Made by a program: the position numbers and the translations under genes. Of a DNA stretch of 64,000 nucleotides, positions 1 to 11,101 are shown one piece after another (the stretch's first letter is position 1; the number at the start of each line of letters is the position of its first letter). Source of the stretch: Lepus europaeus. Taxonomy: Eukaryota; Chordata; Mammalia; Lagomorpha; Leporidae. The notes under the pieces were generated by a model that saw nothing but the letters and a program-made list of their open reading frames with translations, did not search any database and was not told where the DNA came from. The stretch lies in the NCBI RefSeq assembly GCF_033115175.1, contig NC_084836.1, positions 83,108,253 through 83,172,252 of the forward strand, written 5' to 3'.

Positions 1-105
1 TGATTGCACTTCTCTGAATCTCGGTCCTCATCTGTAAACAGACAATAGCAATAATACTGCTTCCTTCTCATGGTGATGGTAAGGGTCATTTGGAAAGCAT
101 TTTAG
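1..105 (+). repeat. MIR SINE fragment
   Basis: The text follows the MIR core and 3' region: a 'cctcatctgtaaa' block, then an 'aataata' block, then a GTAAGGGTCATTTGG-like end. The element is diverged and cut by the window edge, as expected for this ancient mammal-wide SINE. Confidence 0.6.
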
Positions 106-1046
106 CAACAGAGAAGTACCACCTATTATTTTGTCTTCCCTTGTTTTCTCTGGGGACTCACAGCCAGCTACTGGGTCCTTCATTGTCACTTCTGCAAAAG
201 CCCTTATTTCGAAGCTCATTGCCAGCATCACCTACACAACAAACCAAATATTCCTACCCGAGTTCTCTCTGTCACCACTAGCAACCACAAAACTTGGTAA
301 CTTGAGTTCACAGTTGCTAACTTTTTTCTTTGTGTATGTTTCATTCTCCTTCTGACAATTACTACAGTCCACAGACATTTCATGTGTATAACCACCGGGC
401 TTTCTGATTTTGAGTTAACACTGTCAAAGGATTTACAGGGTCTCAGGTATCACCTAGGTCCTGTGCTCTAGACTATGTAGAGGTACAAGGCACACATGTT
501 GACTCTGCAATGGAAGGGTCTCCAATCTGTTTTGAAAAACCCTGAATTTGTGTTTAAAGGAGTTCCAAGGGCACTGTATCTGTTCATTTGAAAAAAACAC
601 CGCTCAGTGTTGGAGCAGACACCGTGGGTGCTGGGCTCACTGCTCCTGGGCCATTCATTGTGTGCAGCAATGATTGCAAACATTGGCGACCTTCTTCCCA
701 GTTTTCCTGGGACATGGGCTGGCAATGCTGAGAGTTTAATGCCTTCAGGAGCTGCCTGCAGCCAGAGACGGATCAGAGTTAGTGAGCGCGTACTCCAGCG
801 CCCTTGCACTCTCGGATAATTCTGAGGCACATTCCACACTGTCTCCCAGAGTTCTTCCATGGGATTACATTTCAGCTGCCCACAGTTCAACTGGCTCCTG
901 ATTCCTTTCCAGTGGCTTGTTTCCTGCTTCCTTCCCTACTACTGATTCCTGGGATCGCCTTCCTAGTCAACTGCTTTCCCTCAAATCTTTTTCTTGGGGT
1001 CTACTTCTGGGGAGATCCAACCCAAAGTGAGTTCGTTCTTTTTTAA

Positions 1047-1398
1047 CTTTTTTTTTAAAATTTATTTGAAAGGCATAATTACAGAGAGAGATAGAAAGTG
1101 AGTGAGAGAGACAGAGAGAGAGAGAGAGAGAGACAGAGAGAGACAGGGAGAGACAGAGAGAATCTTTCAATTGCTGGTTTGCTGCCCAGATGGCCACAAT
1201 GGCTTGGGCTGGACCAGGCTGAAGCCAGGAGTCAAAATTCCATCCAGGTCTCCCACATGGATGACAGGGTCCCAAGCACTTGGGCCATCTTCTGCTGCTT
1301 TCCCAGAAGTTGCAGCAGCTGAAACATGAACCGGTGCTCAAATGGGATGCCAGCGTCGCAGGAGGTAGCTTAACACATTGTGCTACTACACCTACCAG
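1047..1398 (-). repeat. CSINE (lagomorph C repeat), antisense
   Basis: Starts with a T-rich AAATTTATTTGAAAGGCA tail and a long GA tract (about 1085-1160). It then reads the CSINE body in reverse (GGTCTCCCACATGGATG, then CACTTGGGCCATCTTCTGCTG) and ends at the tRNA-like head near 1398. The GA tract is the complement of the CT-rich stretch typical of this family. Confidence 0.88.
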
Positions 1399-1583
1399 AA
1401 TCAAGCAATTGGGCTTAGGTGTTCAGTGCTACATCAGACAGAGCCACTGACCCCTGTGAGTCTCCAGGTCAGACAGGGAGATGAGATGGGTACAGAACTG
1501 TCAATGTGAATACGCACTGTATCTCATTTTCCTAACATTTAAAATGGCTGCTGGCTTGCACACGTGCTCGCTCTCTCACTCTT

Positions 1584-1622
1584 ATACACATACACATACA
1601 TACACACACACACACACACACT
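1584..1622. repeat. (CA)n microsatellite
   Basis: A run of ACACAT/ACATAC imperfect units passes into an uninterrupted CA tract of about nine units. It is likely length-variable between individuals. Confidence 0.9.
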
Positions 1623-2778
1623 CCACTCTGGGCCAGATGAGCACTATACTCAGTTGTGTGGTAGAACCAGCTTGCTTATGAGAGCTGATTGTTATATTTT
1701 TAAGACTTTTTCAAGCAGTTCATTAAACACAGCTATTATTCAACAGGGAAATTACACAATCAAGATGAAATAGATTGTATTAAAAACGGAGGTAATAAAC
1801 CCTCAAGCCCACCCGTTCCTCTGTGTTTTATGACATTTCACCATTACCTGTGCTCCCGAGATGACTGACGCCTGCAGTGTCTACAGTAGAGACCATATAT
1901 AGTGGTATACTGCCGCAACTGTCCACCCACGTTTGCCTGCAGTGGAAATCAGTGGGCCCTGATGGGAGTGTTTATCTGGGAGAAACTGGTAAATGCTATA
2001 AAGCAGGGAGTGCCCCTCCTCACCCCTGTCTGGGAGAGCTGGTTGTTTAATACGTACTAGCACATCAACCCTATTTTGCCTGGAAGCTGGCAGTGGCCTC
2101 CTAACTTGTGTCTGTGAACTCTCCGATGCGCGGCCCAGGGCATCCAGCACACTGCTGCCAATGTGACCCTGCAGGAGGCGGATCCCATTGCACGACCTGC
2201 CCCAGGGAGGGTCCCTGGCAGCGTCCTGTCCCGTGCCACAGCCTCACAGATCTGGTCCCCTCCTGCCTGCAGATGCCCTGCCTTTCTCTCCCTTCCTCCT
2301 TGTGCCCCATACCACCTTGCTGTTCTCCGAGCCAGTTGCTAAGCTATCTACTGTCCCAGGATTTCTGCCCTTCCTCTTCCTCTGGCTGAGATGAATCCGC
2401 TTCTTCTCATCTTAAGTCTCACTCAATCATCAACCTCCCCAGGGAGGTTTTCTCGGACCATCTTCTTCACGTCCACTGCACTCCCTACTTCCAAACCCCC
2501 ATCCTTCTCCATCCCGCGAGCCTGTCCTCCATTCTCTATTCTGCATTGCTCTTCAAACAACTTTAACACATCTTGCCTATTTACTGGTTGGCTTGTCTAC
2601 TGTCTCTCTCTTCCCACTACCATGGGAGTGAGCTCCATGCAGGAAGACCATTTACCTGGCTCCTGGCTGTCTCCCCAGCAGCCAGGCCAGGGACTGACAT
2701 GTGGTGAGTGTGCAGCTGGACGCACCTGTTGGACGAATGGATGCATAATAATGCTTCTACCTTCTCCCCTCCCACTCA

Positions 2779-3118
2779 TTTTTTTTTTTAAGATTTTATT
2801 TGTTTATTTATTTGAGAGGTAGAGTTACAAACAGAGAGAAGGAGAGACAGAGAGAAAGGTCTCCCATCCACTGGTTCAATTCTCAACTCGCTGCAATGGT
2901 CTGAGCTGGGCTGATCTGAAGCCAGGAGCCAAGTGCCTCTTCTGGGTCTTCCACGCGGGTGCAGGGTCCCAAGCACTTGGGCCATCTTCCATTGCTTTCC
3001 CAGGCCACAGCAGAGAGCTGGATCGGAAGGAAAGCAGGCAGGACAAGAACTCGTGCCCATATGGGATGCTGGCACCACAGGAGGAGGCTTAGCCCACTAC
3101 ACCACAGCATTGCCCCCA
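2779..3118 (-). repeat. CSINE, antisense
   Basis: T-rich head, ATTTATTTGAGAGGTAGAG block, GA tract, the reversed body with CACTTGGGCCATCTTCC, and the reversed tRNA-like end near 3118. Complete or nearly so. Confidence 0.88.
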
Positions 3119-4687
3119 GCCCCAACACATTCTTCATCCTTCTAGTCTGGTGGCCACCTCCCACCCACCCTCTCCCTCCTCTAAAGCTGCTGCTCCAAGG
3201 TCCCTGATGCTTTCTGAGTTGTCACAAGTAACACACTGCCTACTTTTTATCTTGCTGGACTTCTGGGCTACATGTAACTCTGCTTCCCATTTCCTACTTC
3301 TTGACACTCTCCCCTATGGTGAACGCACCTGCCCCCATCTACCTGTCCCCCCTTTCCTTCTCAGACTCAGTGGGAGACTGCATCGCCGGTGTCACCCCTT
3401 CACCCCTGCCTGAGTTTTTCTTCCTCTTGAATCTGAGCGCATCCTTGTGGTATGCTTTGGCCAGTGGGATGAGGTGGACACAACACCATTCTGAGCCCCA
3501 TCCAAGAGACTTGTGTATTTCGGCTTGGTTTCTTTTATTTCAACCATCGCCACTGGAAGGGTATTCACTCCGACTAGCTCACTGATTCCTGGAAAAGGGG
3601 GTGAGGCAAGAGCTCAGGGGCAGGGTTTCTAAGGCACCCTAGTCAAGCCCAGGCTAGAGGCAGACCCTTGCTGACACAGAGCCACCTGAGTGAGATTGTC
3701 AAGGTCAGCCAAGCCTCAGCTGTGTGAGCTCTGGTAGGAAGCCCGATTCGTTGTAAGTTACCGAGTTTTGGAGAGGTTTGTTACGCAGCAACAGCTTTCT
3801 TGTGGGGTTTCTTTTCTCTCTCCAGGTCTCTACCACTGTCTTTCTCCTGTCCCCACCCACATGTGGATTCCAGCTCCGGATGCTACATCTGATCCTTGCT
3901 GTCCCTGGGGCTTTGAACTTCCACTGGCATGCCTAGGTTCCAAACGGTATGGCCAGCCCTAGCCTTAACCCTCGAGCTCCGCACCCACAGAAACAGTATA
4001 GCCATGTGCTGCAAACGACGCTTCGGCAACCACAGACTGCACATTTGATGGTGGTTCCAGTAACACTGCATTGCCCAAGGATGCCATAGCCCCCTGAGCG
4101 TGTGTGCCTGCTCTCTGATGCTGGCACTGCGACAACATTACCTGGTGGCCCATTTCTCAGAATGTATGCCTGTGAGGAAGTGACACATGACTACACCTTC
4201 ACCTGGACTTCCCTCACGCTCCTGAACCTCAGCGTGCCAAAACGAAATACATTTCCCCCATTCCTGTCTCCTGCCAGTCCACTCTGTGGGTCCCGCCCTA
4301 ATAGTGACACCACCATGCTCCTTGTCACTCCAGAGAGAAAAGAGGGCCTCCTTCTCCTGCTCCCTGTGGTCACTGAACCTCACCTACACCTAAGTAAGCA
4401 CCCCTTATGAAGAACCCTTGCCATCCCCCGCTGCCTAGTTCAAGCTCTTGACACGTCTCACCTGAGCTACTGCCATGCATGGCCTGCCAACCCAGTGGGC
4501 CCCTGGGCCTAGCGGAGGAGAGCAGTCATCTAAAAGAATTCCAAGGGCTGTCACGGATCACAAATCCTTCCTCGAGTCGCCTCCACCAGGTTAGGCCCAG
4601 CTCCATCCCTCCCCATAGCTACACTGCTCCTTCCAAGATCTGACACAGAACACAGTGCTTACGTGGATGAACCCTGGGGCTAGCTGC

Positions 4688-4815
4688 ACCCCCTGTGATG
4701 AGCCCTGTGACTCATCTCTAAAACAGAGATAATAATGGTACCTCCCTTACAGGGTTTTTCCAAGGGTTAAATAACTGAACATATTTGTAGGGCATCTCGG
4801 ATGGTGACCAGCAAT
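4688..4815 (+). repeat. MIR SINE
   Basis: Reads GTGACTCATCTCTAAAACAG, then 'ataataatggtacctccctta', then 'gggttaaataa'. This is the standard order of MIR 3' blocks (splice-like 'ctgtaaaatgg', 'ataatagtacctac', 'ggattaaatga'). Confidence 0.75.
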
Positions 4816-5146
4816 GGTGACGAACCTAAACATGTTATGGATTGTTATGACTTTTCTTCACATGACATTCTAGTCTGTCATTTACCGTCCTTTCACAGTA
4901 GTTGACAAAGCAAAATCTCTTTTGAAGCTGTAAGATAATATAGTCTCATCTTTCTGCCAGCCCTTAATAATAATTGTATTTGGTAATAGAAAATAAAGCA
5001 CTGTCATGAAGTAATGGTCCATATTAGATAATTATTCTTGTATGTTTAATTTTTCCAAATGATTTATTTGTTTTTAATAATCAACTGAAATCTAAAATAT
5101 CGGTTTTTTTTTTTTTTTAGTTATGTTCACTGAAATACAATTTGCT

Positions 5147-5458
5147 AATACAATAGGCTAATCCTCCACCTGCGGCACCGGCACCCTGGGTTCTATCCCG
5201 GTTGCTCCTCTTCCAGTCCAGCTCTCTGCTGTGGCCCAGGAAGGCAGTGGAGGATGGCTCAAGTGCTTGGGCCCTGCACCCGCATGGGAGACCAGGAGGA
5301 AGCACCTGGCTCCTGGCTTCGGATCGGCGCAGCACACCGGCCGTAGCGGCCATTTGTGGGGAGAACCAACGGAACGAAGATCTTTCTCTCTTTTTCTCAC
5401 TGTCTATAACTCTCTCTCTGTCTCTCTCACTGTCTAACTCTGCCTGGCAAAAAAAAAA
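5147..5458 (+). repeat. CSINE (poly-A-tail subtype), 5'-truncated, with exact TSD
   Basis: Begins inside the head at AGGCTAATCCTCC and runs through CACCTGGCTCCTGGCTTCGG, a CT tract and TGCCTGGC to poly-A. It is flanked by a perfect 14-bp duplication, AAATACAATTTGCT, at 5133-5146 and 5459-5472. Low divergence plus an intact duplication indicate a fairly recent insertion. Confidence 0.93.
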
Positions 5459-5509
5459 AAATACAATTTGCTTGCAAAATAAATTCACATTTTTTAGAGT
5501 GTACATATT

Positions 5510-5852
5510 GGGGCCGGAGCTGTGGAGCAGTGGGTTAAGCCATCGTCTGCAATACTGGTATCCCATATGGGTACCCATTCGACCAGGCTGCTCCACTTCC
5601 AGTCCAGCTCCCTGCTAATGCACCTGGGAAAGCAGCAGAAGCTGGTCCAAGTGCTTGGGCCCCTGTACCCACATGGGAGACCTGGATGAAGTTCCTGGCT
5701 TTTGGCTTCAGCCTGGCCCAGTCCTAGCTGTTGTAGCCATTTGGGGATTGAGCCAGCAGATGGAAGATCTTTCTCTGTCTCTGTGTCTCTGTCTTTCTCT
5801 CTCTCTCTCTGTAATTGTCCTTCAAACAAACAAATAAATAAATCTTAAAAAA
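5510..5852 (+). repeat. CSINE, sense
   Basis: Starts GGGGCCGGAGCTGTGGAGCAG, includes GTGCTTGGGCCCCTG and a CT tract, and ends in AAACAAATAAATAAATCTTAAAA. It lies about 40 bp downstream of the preceding CSINE. Confidence 0.9.
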
Positions 5853-6000
5853 TAAACTCTCAGGCTATTAATGTAATAGCCTCTCAATACTTATTCATAT
5901 TACAGAGTGATCTTTCTAAAACAAATAAAAGAGTGTACAATTTGTTGAGTTTTACCACAGCCACTGAATGATTACTGCAATCAAGATATGGGATGGGGAG

Positions 6001-6308
6001 GGGGGCTGGCATTGTGGTGCAGCAGGTTAAGCCACCTCTCACAATGCTGGCATCCCATAGTGGTCTGAGTGTTGACTATTCTGCATCTGATCCAGTTTCC
6101 TGATAATGCACCTGGCAAGGCAGCAGATGATGGTCCAAATATCTAGGCCCCTGCCACTCATGTGGGAGACCTAAATGGAGGTCAGGGCACTTGGCTTTGG
6201 CCTGGCCTATCCCTGGCTGTTGCAGGCATCTAGCAAGTGAATCAGCAATGGAAGATTATCTTTGTGTGTGTACCTTTCAAATAAATAAATAAATAAATCT
6301 TTAAAACA
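6001..6308 (+). repeat. CSINE, sense
   Basis: Starts GGGGGCTGGCATTGTGGTGCAG and ends in AAATAAATAAATAAATAAATC. An AAGATATG string on both sides (about 5982 and 6308) is a probable short target-site duplication. More diverged than its upstream neighbours. Confidence 0.88.
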
Positions 6309-6352
6309 AAGATATGAGAGAACATATTATATGGGGGAACATATAACATTGA

Positions 6353-6608
6353 ATCTGTCAGTTAATTTGCCCATGCCCCATGTCAGAGTGCCTGAGTTCG
6401 ATTCCAGTCCCCAACTCCTGGCTCCAGCTTCCTGCTAATGAGGTCCCGGGAGGCAGCGGCAATGGCTCAGGTAGCTGGGTTCCTGCCACTCTTGTGGGAA
6501 AACTGGACTGCATTCAGGCTTGTCTAGCCCTTGCCATTGCAGACATTTGGGGAAGTGGATCAGCAGATGGGAATTCTTAATTTTTAAATAAAAATGCAAA
6601 AAAAAAAG
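6353..6608 (+). repeat. Old CSINE-like element, sense
   Basis: Contains GCCTGAGTTCGATTCCAG (a tRNA B-box-like run), CTCCAGCTTCCTGCTAATG and a TTTAAATAAAAATGC plus A-run tail. It is diverged from the younger copies and its head is incomplete. Confidence 0.7.
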
Positions 6609-6855
6609 GGCATCTGTATTAAACATGTGCAGACTTTTTTCCCTTGTCATTATTCCCTAAACAATTGTAGGATAATGACAGTTTGCAAAGCTTTCACATT
6701 GTATGAGGTATTAGGTACACAGAAAGATGTGAGTAGGTTATGTGTAAATACAAGGCCATTTCATAGAAGGGATTTGAGCATATGTGGACTTTGGTATCCA
6801 CAGGAGGGAGGGGATAAGCCCCAGCCCTCCATGGATACTGAAGCACAAGTGTATT
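6609..6855 (-). mobile_element. MER2 (Tigger-type, Tc1/mariner) DNA transposon fragment
   Basis: The minus-strand arrangement matches what I recall of MER2. Here it reads 'gcagactttttTCCCTTGTCATTATTCCCTAAACAA' in two blocks, then 'ATTGTATGAGGTATTAGG', then 'TTTGAGCATATGTGGACTTTGGTATCC', then 'CCATGGATACTGA'. It is non-autonomous and has no transposase frame. Family name is from memory of the consensus. Confidence 0.75.
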
Positions 6856-7541
6856 GGTACCAAATCCTCCTGCCAGGATCTGGTCCTTGGTACACTGAAA
6901 CATGGATGGGCCCTGAGCAGACGGCTCCTTTCTGGATCTATGAGTCACCCTGTGCTGCTTACCCAGCTCGGTGGTGTATCTCAGGTACTCAACAAACACC
7001 AGGAACAAAGGAATGAATGTCAGAGCAGGGAGGGGCTGTCCTGGAGGTGTTCACCATGTCCAGAGAAGTTAACTGGCTCGTCCAAGGGGAAGGAGGACTA
7101 GCTGGTCGCCAGCGTCAGCCAGAAGCTAAGGTTCTTGACTTTTACGTCAAGCTGGCAGTCACTGCTGAAGAATGACTGGGTGCCGAGCGCTAATCCAGGT
7201 TAATTCCTGTTGATCAATCACTAAAGCGCTAAGGAACTGCTGAGATTAAAATTCCTAATGAATGGTTAATTTCAACCCAAGTCCTCTTTATTCCCTCATG
7301 AAGGCTTGTATTTCCCGATTTTCCTAACAATCAATACAGTCCCAATGACAAATGGGGGGAGGGGTGACAATGTCCAAGAAATAGATGTTAAGAATGGGAT
7401 TCAGCAGCCACAGGGGCCGGCTCAGGCAGCCCGCGGCCCTTTTTGGCCTCTTGGAAACCTAAATTCAAAGAACCTGGCTTTGGCTCACGTTTAAAGGGTT
7501 CGTTTTAAGAGACATTATATGGTGAAAAACCAAGCCCCATA

Positions 7542-7790
7542 CACCCATACACACCCATACACACACACACACTATTTGAAAGGAAGACATCTTCCATGCA
7601 CCGGTTCACTCCCCAAATGCTGGCAAAGCCAGGGAGCCCAGAACTCAATCCAGGTCTCCCACGTGGACAGCAGGGACCCAGGGGCTGGGGCCATGGTCAC
7701 CTGCTGCTCCTCAGTGTGCACAGGAGCTGGACTTCACCCAGGCGGCCATCCAGGGACTCCAAAATGGGCTGCGGGTATCCCAGGTGCCGT
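7542..7790 (-). repeat. (CA)n run plus degenerate CSINE, antisense
   Basis: A CACCCATACACAC/CA microsatellite (7542-7572) replaces the A-rich tail region. The diverged body follows: TTTGAAAGGAAGACATCTTCC, GGTTCACTCCCCAAATG, CAGGTCTCCCACGTGGA. The head is poorly preserved near 7790. Confidence 0.7.
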
Positions 7791-8359
7791 CTCAACTTTC
7801 AGGCTTAGGCGCATTGGTTAGTAAGAGCAGAAAGGCCTGTGATGAGGAAGCAGTGAGGAAGCGCAGGGTTCCGGGGTATGGGCGAACCCCCTTAGGCCAC
7901 AGCCCATCACACGGGGCAGGGAGGGCGTCCTGAGGCGGACGGCGGCCCCAGACCCTCTGTGCCTCAGCGAGACCCTCCCCGACACTGCAATGCCGTCCAC
8001 CTCCATTCCTCCTGCACCCTCTGGCCCTTCTACCCCGCGTCCTCCATTTGCTCAAGGAAAGTCCTTCCGGTGCCAACAGCAATCTCTCCGAAGGTAACGA
8101 CTTACCCTCTTGGGCAAAACCCATCCTCTTTAGCCGGGGGACCCCAGGGGGCGCGGGCTGCTTCAGGGGCAATCAGCTGGCTCGCCAGAAAAGCATTTTC
8201 ACTGGCCGCTCGCGGATCTCGCCGCCTCAGCCCCGCGGCGTCCCGGGCTGCCGGGATTCGAACATTCCGCAGCCCGCCCAGTCAGAGCCGGCCCGCACGT
8301 CAGCGACCGCATGAGGGCCGCGGGGCCTGGAGTGGGCCGGCCCGGCCGCTGACCTCCTC

Positions 8360-8690
8360 GATGTGGGCGGAGCGTGCCGGCCCCGCCCCGCCCCCGCGCA
8401 CAGCCGAGCGCGGCGCAGCGCGGCCCCGCCCCTCACCGGCCCCGCCCCCTCGTGGCTCCCCGCAGCCCCTCCCCTCTTCCATTGGCCGAGGCGGAGACCC
8501 TCCCCTTTGTCCAATGGCCGCCGCCGCGGCTCGGCCGCCCGCGTCCTGACTGGCCGGAGACCGGCAGAGTGGCGGGGAGCGGGCCAATGGGGAGCGGCGG
8601 CTCGATGAATGGCTGGCCCGGGTGGGGAAGGCAGGAGGCGGCGATCCCGGCGGAGGGGGCCGTTCGCCAGCTCCGAGGCAGAAAGTGCCA
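8360..8690 (+). promoter_or_regulatory. RRBP1 core/proximal promoter (TATA-less; GC boxes and three CCAAT boxes)
   Basis: GC boxes (CCCCGCCCC-type) cluster at about 8378-8455. CCAAT boxes lie at 8481-8485 (reverse, ATTGG), 8511-8515 and 8584-8588, suiting NF-Y binding. No TATA box is evident. I looked for an ER-stress element (CCAAT-N9-CCACG), which would suit an ER protein: none of the three CCAAT boxes has CCACG nine bases away. Transcription should start downstream of the last CCAAT box, roughly 8640-8720; the exact start cannot be read from sequence alone. Confidence 0.6.
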
Positions 8691-8897
8691 CGACTCCACA
8701 CGCGCGCACGCAACCAGCGAGCGGCCGGAGCGGACGGCGGACGGGGCGGACGGCGTCGGGGTCGCGGCGCCTGCAGCTGTTCGAGGGCGGCTTCCCGGCG
8801 GAGGCTCAGTCGGCTCCTCTCTCCCGAGTCTGTGGCGGCGGCGGCGGCGGCGGCGGCTCCTGCGCTCTCCTTCTCCCTCCCGCGTCTCCGGCTGCAG
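8690..8897 (+). other. RRBP1: RRBP1 exon 1 (5' untranslated; start approximate)
   Basis: The 3' end is set by a strong donor, GGCTGCAG|GTAAGAA, with the GT at 8898-8899. Joined to the acceptor at 33532 it gives a leader of about 230 nt with no ATG before the RRBP1 start, consistent with a UTR exon. It is GC-rich and contains a (GGC)8 run. The left boundary is a guess from promoter elements; alternative first exons are possible. The exon assignment itself is inferred from the CpG island, the donor and distance to the coding exon. Confidence 0.6.
8834..8857 (+). repeat. (GGC)8 triplet repeat in the 5' UTR
   Basis: Eight uninterrupted GGC units lie 40 bp before the exon 1 donor. If transcribed as proposed, this places a CGG-type triplet tract in the RRBP1 leader. 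Confidence 0.9.
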
Positions 8898-11080
8898 GTA
8901 AGAAACTTGGCTGGGCCCTGCAGCGGCGGCTGCCGCGGCGGCGCGCGGGCCGGGCCGGGCCGTCGGGGCGCCGGGGCCGGCCGCGCAGCGCCGCGAGTGA
9001 CACGTCTCCTTGGCGGCCCCTCCCCCGGCGGCGCCGGCCGGCCCGCCCGCCCGCCGTGGCCACGGCCGCCGACCCTCAGGGTCGCTCTCGGCCGGGAGGG
9101 CGTGTGGCGGGCCCGAAGCTCGTGCAGGGGCGGCGGCCGAGCGCGCCGGGCCGGGCGGACTCCCCCCTCAGCCCTGGCCGTCGGGGGCCCCGGCCGCGGC
9201 GGTGCGACGTGGCGACCCCTCCCTCTCAGGCCGGACCGTCGGGCCGGCCCGCGCGCTCCCAAGTTGGACGAAGAAAGTTGGCGGCGGGGCGGGGCGCGCA
9301 CAGCTGGCGGAGGAAGGGGTTAAGTTTCGGGAAGCGGCGGGATGACGTTGCCGGGCTGGAGTCCGGGCCGGAGGGGTGTGGGGGGGGGGGGCGCGGGCGG
9401 AAGGCGGCGGAGGCCGGCCGAGGGGTAGGGGGTGGGGGGAGCGGAGAGCGGGATTGAATGAGGGGCCCGCGGGCCGAGCTCGCCCACCTGCGGCCCGCAG
9501 CCGGGGGGTCGCTCGGGGGGCTCGGGCGGGTCCCCGACGGGGCGGACCGGGGCCGCGGCGCTCGCCTTGCGCGCCCCCGGGGGCTGTCCGGGGCGCGGAC
9601 GCCCGGGACAACTTCCCGGAGTGCGGGAGGCGGCTCCCTGCTCCCCCTGGCGGCGGGGCCGAGAGCACCGTTCCCCCCTCCAGCGGGGCCGCGCGGAGCC
9701 CGGCGCGAGGGCGCCCGGCCGGGGCTGGGGGGTGGGGGGACGGGGGCAACCCAGGCCCCGCCAGATGAATGGGCCGGCGGTGCCAGGCCCGGGCGGATGC
9801 GGGCACCTCCGGCCCGGCCGGCCAAGCGCTCTGGCAGCCGGCCTGACGTCCGCGCCGACGCACCGGGCTCTCCAGCCGAGCCCTGGGCAGGAGAGGGCGG
9901 CTGCGGCCGCCGCTTGCGGTGGGGGCGCCTGGGGATGCTTTAGGGCTCCCTTCGCGGATTATCTGCGGGACGTTGCCGCTCCGTGTGGTGCTGTGGCTCT
10001 CCACTTCCCCGTTTCTGCAAGACACAACTCCTGAAAACTCTTGTGCTGGAGGGAGCAGCTTGGAGAGCCGGTGCACGGTAGAAATAGCAACAAGTGAGGG
10101 CCACAGGAGTCCCCGCGCTGGCCAGGTCACACCCTAACCCCTGCGAGCCTTATCTGTAGCCTGGAGATAGGACCACCCGCCCAGAACAGGGTCAGGGGAG
10201 CTGCCTGCGGGGAAGTGCCCAGGCCTTGTGCAAACACGAGACAGTTTGGCAATAACTCCGGAGGTCAGAGGTCAGCGGAGACTGGGAGGCACCGAGGAAA
10301 TGAAACTTTGGAGGCTCTCTGGAGCTTCCCAGGTCACTGTTGGCTCAGCATGTGCTGGAACCTTCCGGGTAGGGGGCGGCTGGCTGGCCTGCAGTGGGGC
10401 CTAGTGAGGCCTCCCATCCCGGGTCAGAACTGGGCCAGCACTCCTGGGAAGACACCGTGGGGCCGGGAGCATTCCCCCACCATCCCTGCCTCCCCTCCAT
10501 AGGCGTTTCCAAGCGTCCCTGTGGCTCTTCTCCCGGGGAACCTGAACCCAGAAGCCCCTGTGGTCCCGCTGGGTGCTGCTGTGACCGGGGCTGGCTGACT
10601 CGCCGCTGACCTTTCCTGAGGTCAGCCCCGCTGTCCCTTGCAGAAGCTCCTGGAGGTGCCACTTCCCCTGCTCCTGACGCACGGAAGGGAAGCTGGGGGC
10701 TGCCGGGTCAGGTTTCCATGTCCGAGCCACGCAAACCTGACTTCGCAGGCACCTCTGCCAGTTGACCCCTGGAGGCCAGGATGGGGGGGGAGGGGCTCCT
10801 GAGGTGTAGGAGCAGAGGGGTCTGTGTGTGTGACAGAACTGTGCATGGCCATTGGCTGTCTACAGAGACTGAGAAGTCGGAGTTGGTACCCTAGCGTGTG
10901 AATGTTTTTGTTGATGGGAGAGTTTTAAATAAATCCCGAATCGAGTCACATTTGAGCAATTATGCTCTTTGCCGAAATGAGCCCTCACTCTACAGGCTGC
11001 AATAATTACATAGCACCAAGCTCAGGGTAAGTGGTTGCGTGCCAGTGATTTAATTGGAATATTGGTTTATTTTGTAGCAG

Positions 11081-11101
11081 TGACACCTTTTAAAGGTGTC
11101 A
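11081..11101. promoter_or_regulatory. Perfect palindrome with T-box-like half-sites
   Basis: TGACACCT-TTTAA-AGGTGTCA forms 10-bp inverted arms around one base. Each arm contains AGGTGT, the core of the T-box half-site, arranged head-to-head as in the Brachyury palindrome but with a 5-bp spacer. It sits in an AT-rich, repeat-free stretch (about 10880-11100) about 2.2 kb into intron 1. Binding is inferred from motif form only. Confidence 0.35.

Larger units (their letters stand above)
1..7899. other. Intergenic DNA upstream of RRBP1
   Basis: No gene is supported here. Open frames are short, lack splice-consistent extension and overlap repeats. The stretch holds two MIR pieces, seven CSINE copies or fragments, one MER2 DNA transposon and CA microsatellites, all listed separately. 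Unique parts (about 106-1040, 1640-2778, 3119-4687, 4816-5130 and 6860-7540) show nothing I can name. Bases 7150-7320 are AT-rich with several TTAAT/ATTAA runs and no recognised repeat, so they could be a promoter-proximal regulatory stretch; that is a guess from composition and position only. Confidence 0.7.
7900..9960. promoter_or_regulatory. CpG island spanning the RRBP1 promoter and first exon
   Basis: Base composition rises sharply to very GC-rich with frequent CpG, especially 8130-9960, and falls back after about 9960. It surrounds exon 1 and runs about 1 kb into intron 1. Long open frames on both strands here follow from the lack of AT-rich stop codons and are not genes. A 12-G run at 9380-9391 and other G-rich runs could form G-quadruplexes. 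CpG islands of this kind normally mark broadly expressed promoters. Confidence 0.9.

Noticed and set aside
8451-8692. ER-stress response element in the promoter
   Set aside because: Spacing between CCAAT and CCACG/CGTGG strings does not match the nine-base rule at any of the three CCAAT boxes.
8300-10130. Long open frames (up to 333 codons) on both strands of the CpG island
   Set aside because: They result from very high GC content and few stop codons. Translations are Arg/Pro/Ala/Gly-rich with no family resemblance.
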